From Rhodococcus sp. (in: high G+C Gram-positive bacteria) (GTDB lineage Bacteria; Actinomycetota; Actinomycetes; Mycobacteriales; Mycobacteriaceae): a DNA stretch of 11,378 bases. The stretch covers positions 1 through 11,378 of the forward strand of contig JAAYXN010000055.1 in NCBI GenBank assembly GCA_012515885.1. Reading direction: 5' to 3'. Shown in pieces: positions 1-6,417 of this stretch (positions are counted from its first letter, which is position 1; each line of letters begins with the position of its first letter). The notes beneath the pieces are model-generated. The model did not search any database. It was not told where the DNA came from and saw only the letters and a list, made by a program, of their open reading frames with translations. The translations under genes and the position numbers were made by a program.

Positions 1-128
1 ATCTCATCGATGGGGAGCGGCTGTGCGAGCTTCTCAAAGAGCACGGATTGGGTGTGCGCACCACAACACGCGTCGTCGAGGACGTCGAGGTACTGCCGGA
101 ATACTTCACCTCGCTCGAGCCCCGCTAG
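1..128 (+). CDS. Mrr-like type IV restriction endonuclease, C-terminal fragment
   Basis: Only the last 41 residues are in the window, in the frame starting at base 3 and ending with TAG at 126-128. The visible tail begins LIDGERLCELLKEHGLGVR and ends EVLPEYFTSLEPR. This matches the C-terminus of Mrr-family restriction enzymes, where a 'valIDG..L..LM..h.VGV' segment is followed about 20 residues later by an acidic 'D.DYF' end. Mrr proteins cut modified DNA using a PD-(D/E)xK nuclease domain, which would lie upstream and cannot be seen. The family call therefore rests on the tail alone. There is no obvious terminator directly after the stop. Nothing in the fragment says whether the upstream part is intact. 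Confidence 0.65.
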   Translation, partial: LIDGERLCELLKEHGLGVRTTTRVVEDVEVLPEYFTSLEPR

Positions 129-331
129 CGGAAGAACGCGGCCGGGACTGTGTAGCCAGGCAGGTTGGTAATTGGTCGGGGTGATCCGTGCTGGTCGACC
201 CGGCTAGTAGATGCTGTGGATTTCGTCCCGAAACTGGTGGGGTCTGTGATGCAATCGGGTTACCAATAAGCCCGTGTGGCCGTAGTGGCGCCGGGTGCTG
301 ACGAACAAACGTCGACAGGCGAGGTGGTTCG

Positions 332-1087
332 GTGCAGATCACACGGCGGAAGTTATTCAAATACGCTGCGGCAGGTTCGGCAGTTGCCGGAGTCGCAGCC
401 ATGACCTCAGGCATTGGTATCGCCCCAGCTCAGAGCCTAGGAACGCTCATCGACTTTTCGGCAGGTGTGCCGAGCGCCGCGTCGATTCGAGCAGCGGGAT
501 ACGCCGGGTCCATCCGATACGTCTCTGATCGCCGCCCCGGCGCGGAATGGATGCTGGGCAAGCCGATACTCGCCGGTGAGGCACGAGCGATGCAGGACGC
601 TGGGCTCGCCGTCGTGTCCTGCTACCAGTTCGGCAAGGGGCCCACGGCGGACTGGCGCGGCGGCTTCAATGCTGGTGTGCACCACGCGCGTCGAGGGCTG
701 GAGCTACATCGCGCCGCGGGCGGTCCGGAATGCCGACCGATTTACGCCTCGATCGACGACAACCCCACCGAAGCCGAGTTCGCCACCATGATCGCTCCCT
801 TCCTTCTGGGCTGGCATTCGGTGCTTGGCCGCGAGAACGTGGGCGTCTACGCCAATTCACGCACGATTGACTGGGCGATCGTCGCCGGTCTCGGAAGCTG
901 GTACTGGCAGCACAATTGGGGCACTCCGCAGGGGTTCGTGCACCCGGCAGCTCACCTGCACCAGTTCGAGATCGACAAGCGGACGGTGGACGGCATCGGG
1001 ATCGACCGCAACTCCATCCTCAAACCCGAATACGGCAACTGGTGGCTCCCCGGCCGAGGCTGCTCAGCGGGCGTCCCCGGCAGCTAA
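332..1087 (+). CDS. Tat-exported DUF1906 (Rv2525c-like) glycoside-hydrolase-like protein
   Basis: The GTG start at 332 is set by a GAGG ribosome site at 321-324 and by the twin-arginine signal that follows at once. Residues 4-10 read TRRKLFK, then comes an Ala/Gly-rich hydrophobic stretch and a likely cleavage site near residues 31-35 (APAQS). The mature part, from about residue 37 (GTLIDFS), is a DUF1906 domain. This is a TIM-barrel fold related to GH25 lysozymes and known from M. tuberculosis Rv2525c, itself a Tat substrate of about 240 aa; this protein is 251 aa. Acidic motifs typical of the family are present: IDFS at 40-43, YASIDDN at 138-144 and a late EIDKRTVDGIGID segment. The protein is expected outside the membrane in the cell wall. 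Rv2525c has been linked to envelope and beta-lactam phenotypes, but a substrate is not established, so enzymatic activity is inference. The gene is convergent with the next gene. Confidence 0.85.
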   Translation: MQITRRKLFKYAAAGSAVAGVAAMTSGIGIAPAQSLGTLIDFSAGVPSAASIRAAGYAGSIRYVSDRRPGAEWMLGKPILAGEARAMQDAGLAVVSCYQFGKGPTADWRGGFNAGVHHARRGLELHRAAGGPECRPIYASIDDNPTEAEFATMIAPFLLGWHSVLGRENVGVYANSRTIDWAIVAGLGSWYWQHNWGTPQGFVHPAAHLHQFEIDKRTVDGIGIDRNSILKPEYGNWWLPGRGCSAGVPGS

Positions 1088-1118
1088 CGCAGGGCAGTTC
1101 ACGAAACACTGCCGTCGA

Positions 1119-1191
1119 CCCTTCCCGCATGCATTTGTACTCGTGCATGCGCACTTGCCGATCCGGGAAGACAAACGGCATGCGGGAAGGG
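1119..1191 (+). repeat. Long inverted repeat with an alternative pairing partner
   Basis: The 14-bp arm CCCTTCCCGCATGC (1119-1132) is perfectly complementary to GCATGCGGGAAGGG (1178-1191). After a small internal loop, TTTGT (1134-1138) can pair with ACAAA (1171-1175). Inside lies a smaller hairpin, GTGC (1143-1146) with GCAC (1151-1154). A second copy of CGGGAAG at 1164-1170 can compete with 1183-1189 for the left arm. The structure lies 31 bases after the DUF1906 stop and just before the terminator at 1201-1240. It could be a 3'-UTR structure, part of a compound terminator, or a small RNA. No ORF explains it. Confidence 0.6.
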
Positions 1192-1200
1192 CGTGAACAC

Positions 1201-1240
1201 AAATGTGGGGTCCACCGGAAAACCGGTGGACCCCACATTT
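1201..1240. terminator. Perfect 18-bp hairpin between convergent genes (bidirectional terminator)
   Basis: AAATGTGGGGTCCACCGG (1201-1218) and its exact reverse complement (1223-1240) flank an AAAA loop. The stem is GC-rich at its top and has A/T at its base. It sits between the DUF1906 gene and the opposite-strand gene that stops at 1255. There are only short T runs on either side, so it is a terminator of the kind common in high-GC actinobacteria, with a weak or absent U tract. It can serve both strands. Confidence 0.8.
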
Positions 1241-1254
1241 GGGTCTAGTTCAGA

Positions 1255-2013
1255 TCAGGCGACGTGGAACATGCCCACGGTCGGCAGGATCGTGCAGTGC
1301 ACGGCAGCTGCGCCTTCAGGCTGAGTGGAGATGCCGCCAGCGATAACCGCAATGACACGACCCGAACCGGTGTCAGCGATAGCCGACAGGGTGGCGGGGC
1401 CATCAGGGTTGATCCGCGACTTGTTGGTCAACACGACCTCGCCGCGCTGGCCGTTGTCGATGTTGATCCAGCTTGCGACAAGCGGCTCGGCCGGATTGTC
1501 TGCTGCCGGAGCGGTACCGAGAGCGGTCAACACGAAACCAGCCTGGCCAACAGCGGGCCCCGGAGGAGGCAGGTGAGCCGGGCCGGGAACAGCGAGAGCC
1601 GTCGCGACAGCGTCAGACTCGCCGCCGATGCAGCCCTGGCCAATGGTCGGGTACAGGAACTGGGCGATAGCAGGCCCGTTCTCGGGGATGTCTGGTCCGC
1701 CGCCGCCGCTGCCGTCGAGGAACGTGATGGCGCGCTCAAGCGTGGCCTTCAGTTCAGGAGAGAGCGGTGCGGTGTGAAGGAGAATGCGGGCCTGAGCCAG
1801 CAGCTCTTCCTGCGGGTTACCGGCAATGTCAGCCGGGCCAGCAGCGGCACCGATGATCGCGGGCGCGATGGATGCAAGTGCCTCGACGGGCACGCCCTCA
1901 GGAACGGGCGGCGGAACCGGCAACGCTCCAGCGTGAGTGGGCACTGCCAACGCGGCAGCCGCGGTGATAGCTAGGGCAGTTACGCCTGTCCGCAAACCTC
2001 GGGTTCGAAGCAC
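1255..2013 (-). CDS. Secreted Ala/Pro-rich protein, Rv1157c/Rv1158c-like
   Basis: The reading frame is open up to 2355. I place the start at GTG 2013-2011 because an AAGGA ribosome site lies at 2028-2024 and the protein then begins with a classical signal peptide: VLRTRGLRTG, a hydrophobic Ala-rich core, and a likely cleavage near residue 30 (AGA/LP). The upstream extension has no such character and runs through intergenic repeats. The 252-aa product has a Pro-rich stretch (LPVPPPVPEG, 31-40), a Gly-rich spot near 101-106, and two cysteines (128 and 240) that could form a disulfide outside the cell. No catalytic motif is recognised. Its position next to pimE, divergently transcribed, and its Ala/Pro-rich secreted nature match M. 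tuberculosis Rv1157c/Rv1158c, which are conserved proteins of unknown function. An envelope role near the PIM genes is an inference from context only. Confidence 0.75.
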   Translation of the reverse strand: MLRTRGLRTGVTALAITAAAALAVPTHAGALPVPPPVPEGVPVEALASIAPAIIGAAAGPADIAGNPQEELLAQARILLHTAPLSPELKATLERAITFLDGSGGGGPDIPENGPAIAQFLYPTIGQGCIGGESDAVATALAVPGPAHLPPPGPAVGQAGFVLTALGTAPAADNPAEPLVASWINIDNGQRGEVVLTNKSRINPDGPATLSAIADTGSGRVIAVIAGGISTQPEGAAAVHCTILPTVGMFHVA

Positions 2014-2428
2014 GGTCTTCCCATCCTTGTCATTCGGCGCAAGCTGCCGGGGCAGTTTGCGTTCGACGGTTCCGGAGGCAACTTCGATGCGCCGCCCGGC
2101 GTACGAACCCGACTGGTCTTGACCTGTCGGCAACGTCACTCGGTGGAGTGTATGGCATGAAGACGAAAAAGTGATCTCCCGGTCACAATAACTTGCCAAT
2201 CGTGGTGTGAAAGTGAGTGTTGATTCAACTGTTATTGGTGAGGTCGCGGGTGACCCGGAATCTAGGCATGCATCGTTACAAAGTTGAGTTCCGTCTAGTC
2301 TGACTTCAGTCACCAGGTTCGCGGGGCTGACCCCATGCCAGGCTCGATCCCTCACTGCCTGGCTTAATCCCTGACTGCCCGGCTCGATCCTTCACTGCCC
2401 AACTCGCCTAACGAGGAAGCGTCTGACT
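2014..2428. other. Divergent intergenic region, 415 bp, before pimE and the secreted-protein gene
   Basis: The region must hold promoters for both flanking genes, but I see no confident -35/-10 pair on either strand. It contains a short palindrome GTTGA-T-TCAAC at 2219-2229, a GTGA-N8-TCAC dyad at 2171-2186 and, next to pimE, the 20-bp tandem repeat listed separately. An opposite-strand frame stays open through most of it, but it has no start with a ribosome site better than the one at 2013 and is unlikely to be translated. Confidence 0.5.
2335..2406 (+). repeat. Degenerate 20-bp tandem repeat, about 3.6 copies
   Basis: Units start at 2335, 2355, 2375 and 2395 (partial). They read ATGCCAGGCTCGATCCCTCA, CTGCCTGGCTTAATCCCTGA, CTGCCCGGCTCGATCCTTCA and CTGCCCAACTCG. 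The period is exactly 20 bp, with about 15-17 identical positions between full units. The array ends 22 bases before the pimE start, so it would lie in the pimE leader or promoter. Its function is unknown. Confidence 0.8.
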
Positions 2429-4084
2429 GTGCCCGACAGCAACACCGCTGGACCCCGTCGAGTTGATGGCGCCACGTCCGCACAGGGGCTACAGACGAAT
2501 CAGGGCGGCATCGTGAGTTGGCTGCTGCGGCGCGCACCGATCCTGCTCGGCGTGTCGGTTCTGTTGCGGCTGGCGTGGACGCTGCTGAGCCCCAACGGCA
2601 TGAACTTCGTCGACCTGCACGTCTATGTCGACGGTGCGGCGACGCTCAGCGGCGGCGACCTGTACTCGTTTACCTACGCGGTGGTGACGCCGGACTTCCC
2701 GTTGCCGTTCACGTACCCGCCGTTCGCAGCGATGGTGTTCTGGCCCCTGCATCTGCTGCCGTTTAGCGTCATCGCGTTGGCATGGCAGCTGGGCACCATT
2801 GCGGCCCTGTACGCGATCGTGCGCATGACCTTCACGATGCTGACCGGTCCGGTCGCAATGACGCCGCGTCGGCACTCACTGATCCTGCTGTGGACGACCG
2901 TGGGCGTGTGGTCCGAGCCGGTACGCACCACCCTCGACTACGGCCAGGTCAACGTCTTCCTCGTCGCGATCGTGATGGCTGCGGTGACCAGTTCGCGGTG
3001 GTGGGTTGCTGGCGGACTGGTGGGCATCGCGGCTGGCGTCAAACTGACCCCGGCGGTGACTGGCCTGTACTTCCTTGCCCGTCGTCAATGGAAAGCGGCA
3101 GCGTTCTCGGCGGTTGCGTTCTTCGCCACGGTTGCGGTGAGCTTCGCGGTAATCGGCGAACAATCCCGCGAATACTTCACGACGCTGTTTGGCGACGCCG
3201 AACGGATCGGCCCGGTCGGGTCGGTGTGGAACCAGTCGCTGCGCGGCACTTTGAGCCGCATCCTCGGCTACGACGTCGAAATGGGGCCGATCTGGATAGT
3301 CGCGGCGATCATTTCCGCGCTGTTGGCGTTCTTCGCGTGGCGCAGCCTCGGCCGTGATGACACGCTCGGCACCCTCATTATTGTTCAGCTGTTTGGTCTG
3401 CTGATCTCGCCGATTTCGTGGTCACACCACTGGGTGTGGCTCATTCCGATGGCGATCTGGCTGCTCCACGGCCCGTACCGGCAGCTACTCGGCACCCGGA
3501 TCATCGCTGGCGCCTGGCTTATTTCGGTCCTTGTTGGTGTGCCATGGGTGCTCAGTGCGTTCCAAGATTCGATCTGGACGATTCCGCGGCCAGCAGTGCT
3601 GGCGTGGCTTGGCGCGGTCGATGTCATCGGTGTCGTCGTCGTTCTGCTGTGGGTGATCTACGCAAGCCGCGTCGTGCGCAGGCTGTCAGCGGGCAGCACC
3701 GACGTTCAGGAAGTAGTGGCCGGTGCCGTCATCGTCGACGGAAAGCTGCTCGTGGCCCAGCGCCTGCGCCCATCGGAGCTCGCTGGCCTCTGGGAGCTGC
3801 CCGGCGGAAAAGTCGAACCAGGCGAAAGTCCGCAGGATGCGCTGCGCCGTGAACTGCGTGAAGAGTTGGGAATCGACGTCGTCGTGCGCGAACACATCGG
3901 TGCCGAAGTGCCGCTCCGCGACGGCCTCGTGCTCCGGGCATATCGCGCTGACCTGGTCTCGGGTACTCCCCAGGCACTTGAGCACGCCGACGTGCGTTGG
4001 GTAGATGCCACCGAATTGGAGAACCTGCCGCTCGTCGCCGCCGACCTAGCCTGGGTGCCAGAACTGCGGGCAGCGCTCAGCTAA
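2429..4084 (+). CDS. pimE-mutT2: PimE-type polyprenol-phosphate mannosyltransferase fused to a MutT2-type Nudix hydrolase
   Basis: The GTG start has a strong GAGGAAG site at 2413-2419. Residues from about 30 to 412 form a multi-pass GT87/GT-C membrane protein. The early loop MNFVDLHVYVDGA followed by PDFPLPFTYPPFA is the PimE signature, and Asp62 corresponds to the aspartate (Asp58 in mycobacteria) reported essential. PimE moves the fifth mannose from polyprenyl-phosphate mannose onto PIM in the plasma membrane. After a short charged linker (about 412-428) comes a Nudix domain (429-551) with a complete Nudix box at 460-482: G, then KVEPG, E, seven residues, RELREELGI. It closely resembles M. 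tuberculosis MutT2, which hydrolyses CTP-type and oxidised pyrimidine/purine triphosphates. In M. tuberculosis these are neighbouring separate genes (Rv1159 431 aa, Rv1160). Here no stop or frameshift lies between them. A GTG at 3716, with AGGAAG at 3708-3713, could also start a free Nudix protein, but the spacing is poor. A missed stop from sequencing error is the main alternative. Confidence 0.87.
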   Translation: MPDSNTAGPRRVDGATSAQGLQTNQGGIVSWLLRRAPILLGVSVLLRLAWTLLSPNGMNFVDLHVYVDGAATLSGGDLYSFTYAVVTPDFPLPFTYPPFAAMVFWPLHLLPFSVIALAWQLGTIAALYAIVRMTFTMLTGPVAMTPRRHSLILLWTTVGVWSEPVRTTLDYGQVNVFLVAIVMAAVTSSRWWVAGGLVGIAAGVKLTPAVTGLYFLARRQWKAAAFSAVAFFATVAVSFAVIGEQSREYFTTLFGDAERIGPVGSVWNQSLRGTLSRILGYDVEMGPIWIVAAIISALLAFFAWRSLGRDDTLGTLIIVQLFGLLISPISWSHHWVWLIPMAIWLLHGPYRQLLGTRIIAGAWLISVLVGVPWVLSAFQDSIWTIPRPAVLAWLGAVDVIGVVVVLLWVIYASRVVRRLSAGSTDVQEVVAGAVIVDGKLLVAQRLRPSELAGLWELPGGKVEPGESPQDALRRELREELGIDVVVREHIGAEVPLRDGLVLRAYRADLVSGTPQALEHADVRWVDATELENLPLVAADLAWVPELRAALS

Positions 4085-4132
4085 ACCGGAGTGCGAGGCG
4101 CTCGCCAATGCGAGGTGAGCGGCAACTGCGGG

Positions 4133-4138
4133 TAGTAT
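4133..4138 (+). promoter_or_regulatory. Possible -10 element (TAGTAT) for typA
   Basis: TAGTAT lies in the 232-bp gap between the fusion gene and typA, about 180 bases before the typA start. No convincing -35 is seen at the right distance, which is common for actinobacterial housekeeping promoters. It would give a long leader containing the hairpin at 4149-4164. This is a weak call from sequence likeness only. Confidence 0.25.
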
Positions 4139-4148
4139 CTGTATGGCC

Positions 4149-4164
4149 GCGGCACCTGTGCCGC
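4149..4164 (+). other. Short GC hairpin in the typA upstream region
   Basis: GCGGCAC (4149-4155) and GTGCCGC (4158-4164) are exact complements separated by CT. It could end transcription from the fusion gene or sit at the 5' end of a typA transcript. No U tract follows, so neither role is demonstrated. Confidence 0.35.
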
Positions 4165-4316
4165 CGATTCATGCCCCGTCACGTGCCCTGCCTTGGGTCT
4201 CGGACCCGCGGGGATAGCACATGGGGATCGGAGCCAGCGAGTTCACAGCGGCCACCCATTACGCCGTGCGATGCATTCAACGTGCGGTCGAAACGATCAG
4301 CCAGGAGAGCCATCGC

Positions 4317-6212
4317 GTGAGCACCACCAGCTTCCGTAACGTCGCCATCGTCGCGCACGTCGACCACGGAAAGACCACCCTCGTCGACGCCATGCTGCGC
4401 CAATCGGGAGCGTTCGCGGAACGTGCTGAGCTGGTCGACCGTGTCATGGACTCCGGCGATCTTGAGCGCGAGAAGGGCATCACCATTCTCGCGAAGAACA
4501 CCGCCGTGCACCGCCACAACGCGGACGGCTCCGTCACCGTCATCAACGTGATCGACACCCCTGGCCACGCCGACTTCGGTGGTGAGGTCGAGCGCGGCCT
4601 GTCCATGGTCGACGGTGTCGTGCTCCTCGTTGACGCTTCCGAGGGCCCGCTTCCGCAGACCCGCTTCGTGCTGCGTAAGGCGCTCGCGGCGTCGCTGCCC
4701 GTGATTATTGCCGTCAACAAGACGGACCGTCCGGACGCGCGTATCGAAGAGGTTGTCACCGAGTCGCAGGACCTGCTGCTCGATCTCGCATCTGACCTCG
4801 ACGATGCTGCCGCTGAGGCTGCCGAGGCGCTGCTGGACCTGCCGGTTCTGTACGCGTCGGGTCGCGAAGGCAAGGCTTCTATCGAGCAGCCCGAAAACGG
4901 CCAGGCTCCTGACGCTGAGAACCTCGACGCACTCTTTGAGGTTCTGATGAAGTACGTCCCGGCTCCTAAGGGTTCGGTCGACGAGCCGCTGCAGGCCCAC
5001 GTCACCAACCTCGACGCATCAGACTTCCTTGGTCGTCTCGCACTCGTCCGCATTCACAACGGTGAACTGCGTAAGGGCCAGATGGTGGCCTGGATGAACG
5101 CTGACGGCGTCAAGAACGTTAAGATCACCGAGCTTCTCGCCACCGAGGGCGTCACCCGTAAGCCAGCAGAATCTGCTGTCGCCGGTGACATCGTCGCTGT
5201 GGCCGGTATCCCCGAAATCATGATCGGCGACACCCTCGCTGACACCGAGAACCCGGTGGCATTGCCGCGCATCAGCGTTGACGAGCCCGCGATCTCGATG
5301 ACGATCGGCACCAACACTTCACCGCTGGTTGGCCGCGTCAAGGGCCACAAGCTCACTGCCCGCATGGTTAAGGATCGCCTCGATTCCGAGCTTGTCGGCA
5401 ACGTGTCGCTGCGCGTCGTAGACATCGGACGCCCGGACGCGTGGGAGGTGCAGGGCCGCGGTGAGCTGGCGCTGGCCATCCTCGTTGAGCAGATGCGTCG
5501 TGAAGGCTTCGAGCTGACTGTCGGTAAGCCGCAGGTGGTGACCCGTCAGGTCGACGGCAAGGTGCATGAGCCTTTCGAAGAGCTCACCATCGACAGCCCC
5601 GAAGAGCACCTCGGTGCGATCACCCAGCTCATGGCTGCCCGCAAGGGCAAGATGGTGCAGATGAACAACCACGCTGCCGGTTGGGTGCGCATGGAGTTCA
5701 TCATTCCGTCGCGTGGCCTGATCGGTTTCCGCACCGACTTCATGACGGAAACCCGCGGTACCGGTATCGCTAACGCTGTCTTCCACGGTTACGCGCCGTG
5801 GGCTGGCGAGATCCGTGCCCGCCACACCGGTTCGCTCGTGTCGGACCGTCAGGGCACCGTCACCCCGTTCGCGATGATCCAGCTCGCTGACCGCGGCACG
5901 TTCTTCGTTGAGCCGGGCGCCGAGTCCTACGAGGGTCACGTCGTGGGTATCAACCCGCGTGCTGAAGATCTCGACATCAACGTCACGCGTGAAAAGAAGC
6001 TCACCAACATGCGTTCGGCGACCGCTGACGTCATGGAAACGCTTGCTAAGCCGATGGAGTTGGGCTTGGAAGCGGCCATGGAGTTCTGTGCCGCCGACGA
6101 GTGTGTCGAGGTGACCCCGGAGGTCATCCGCGTACGTAAGGTGCACCTCAACGCCACCGAGCGTGCCCGCGAGCGTTCACGTGCGAAGCAGCGCGATAAG
6201 GCTGCTCTCTAA
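4317..6212 (+). CDS. typA: Ribosome-associated translational GTPase TypA/BipA
   Basis: An in-frame opening exists from 4221, but the start is placed at GTG 4317: AGGAG lies at 4303-4307, and the family's conserved N-terminus (SFRNVAIVAHVDHGKTT) follows directly. The product is 631 aa, the usual size for TypA/BipA. All GTPase motifs are visible: G1 AHVDHGKTT (13-21), G2 REKGIT (51-56), G3 DTPGH (80-84), G4 NKTD (134-137) and G5-like YASG (179-182). EF-G-like domains II, III and V follow, and then the TypA-specific C-terminal domain with MRSATAD and MELGLEAAMEF. The protein binds the 70S ribosome in a GTP-dependent way and supports growth under stress and 50S assembly in studied bacteria. It is the counterpart of M. 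tuberculosis Rv1165, which also lies between mutT2 and lpqW. The typical translation-gene codon bias (many CGT and GGT codons) suggests high expression. The gene looks intact. Confidence 0.97.
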   Translation: MSTTSFRNVAIVAHVDHGKTTLVDAMLRQSGAFAERAELVDRVMDSGDLEREKGITILAKNTAVHRHNADGSVTVINVIDTPGHADFGGEVERGLSMVDGVVLLVDASEGPLPQTRFVLRKALAASLPVIIAVNKTDRPDARIEEVVTESQDLLLDLASDLDDAAAEAAEALLDLPVLYASGREGKASIEQPENGQAPDAENLDALFEVLMKYVPAPKGSVDEPLQAHVTNLDASDFLGRLALVRIHNGELRKGQMVAWMNADGVKNVKITELLATEGVTRKPAESAVAGDIVAVAGIPEIMIGDTLADTENPVALPRISVDEPAISMTIGTNTSPLVGRVKGHKLTARMVKDRLDSELVGNVSLRVVDIGRPDAWEVQGRGELALAILVEQMRREGFELTVGKPQVVTRQVDGKVHEPFEELTIDSPEEHLGAITQLMAARKGKMVQMNNHAAGWVRMEFIIPSRGLIGFRTDFMTETRGTGIANAVFHGYAPWAGEIRARHTGSLVSDRQGTVTPFAMIQLADRGTFFVEPGAESYEGHVVGINPRAEDLDINVTREKKLTNMRSATADVMETLAKPMELGLEAAMEFCAADECVEVTPEVIRVRKVHLNATERARERSRAKQRDKAAL

Positions 6213-6229
6213 AAGTTCGTTTGTGCGAC

Positions 6230-6266
6230 GTGCCGTTCATCGATGATTGTCACCGATGGGCGGCAC
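6230..6266 (+). terminator. Imperfect hairpin downstream of typA, candidate terminator
   Basis: GTGCCG (6230-6235) pairs with CGGCAC (6261-6266), two G-U wobbles follow (6236-6237 with 6259-6260), and CATCG (6238-6242) pairs with CGATG (6254-6258). The total is 13 bp around an 11-base loop. It begins 18 bases after the typA stop and ends two bases before the palindromic repeat array. No U tract follows. Confidence 0.45.
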
Positions 6267-6267
6267 T

Positions 6268-6351
6268 GTCGTACGGACGACAATTGGGGTTCTGTCGTAC
6301 GGACGACAAAATGTCGCGGTCGTACGGACGACAAATTGGAGCGGTCGTACG
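6268..6351 (+). repeat. Array of 25-26-bp repeats carrying a palindromic core, upstream of lpqW
   Basis: The 16-mer GTCGTACGGACGACAA occurs exactly at 6268-6283, 6294-6309 and 6319-6334. A truncated copy, GTCGTACG, is at 6344-6351. Start-to-start distances are 26, 25 and 25 bp. The core is an inverted repeat, GTCGT-N4-ACGAC, and copies 1 and 2 are flanked by a further matching T/A (TGTCGT...ACGACA). Parts of the spacers also repeat (AATTGG after copies 1 and 3). The array ends 66 bases before the chosen lpqW start and would suit cooperative binding of a dimeric repressor or activator. I cannot name the regulator. Confidence 0.9.
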
Positions 6352-6417
6352 TTCAGCGATACTGGGACGCATGCGGGCACGAGGACTGGGAGCGCAGTGA
6401 CTGGGAAGGGTGATGTT

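Noticed and set aside
165..267. TTGGTAA (165-171) and TTACCAA (260-266) inverted pair upstream of the DUF1906 gene
   Set aside because: Seven bases with a gap of nearly 90 is expected by chance and has no supporting promoter elements.
2171..2186. GTGATCTCCCGGTCAC, resembling a CRP/GlxR site
   Set aside because: The GTGA and TCAC halves are eight bases apart; the CRP/GlxR family needs six, and flanking positions do not match.
2014..2355. N-terminal extension of the opposite-strand secreted protein
   Set aside because: The extension lacks a ribosome site, overlaps intergenic repeats and would bury a clear signal peptide that follows AAGGA and GTG at 2013.
3716..4084. Free-standing mutT2 gene starting at GTG 3716
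   Set aside because: AGGAAG is only two bases from the GTG and no stop separates it from pimE; kept only as a possible secondary product.
4179..5053. Long opposite-strand open frames over typA
   Set aside because: They are shadows of the high-GC typA frame, which has full family motifs; the opposite frames show no recognisable domain or ribosome site.
6247..6417. In-frame upstream extension of lpqW
   Set aside because: It would translate the palindromic repeat array and move the lipoprotein signal peptide to an internal position; GTG 6418 has its own ribosome site.
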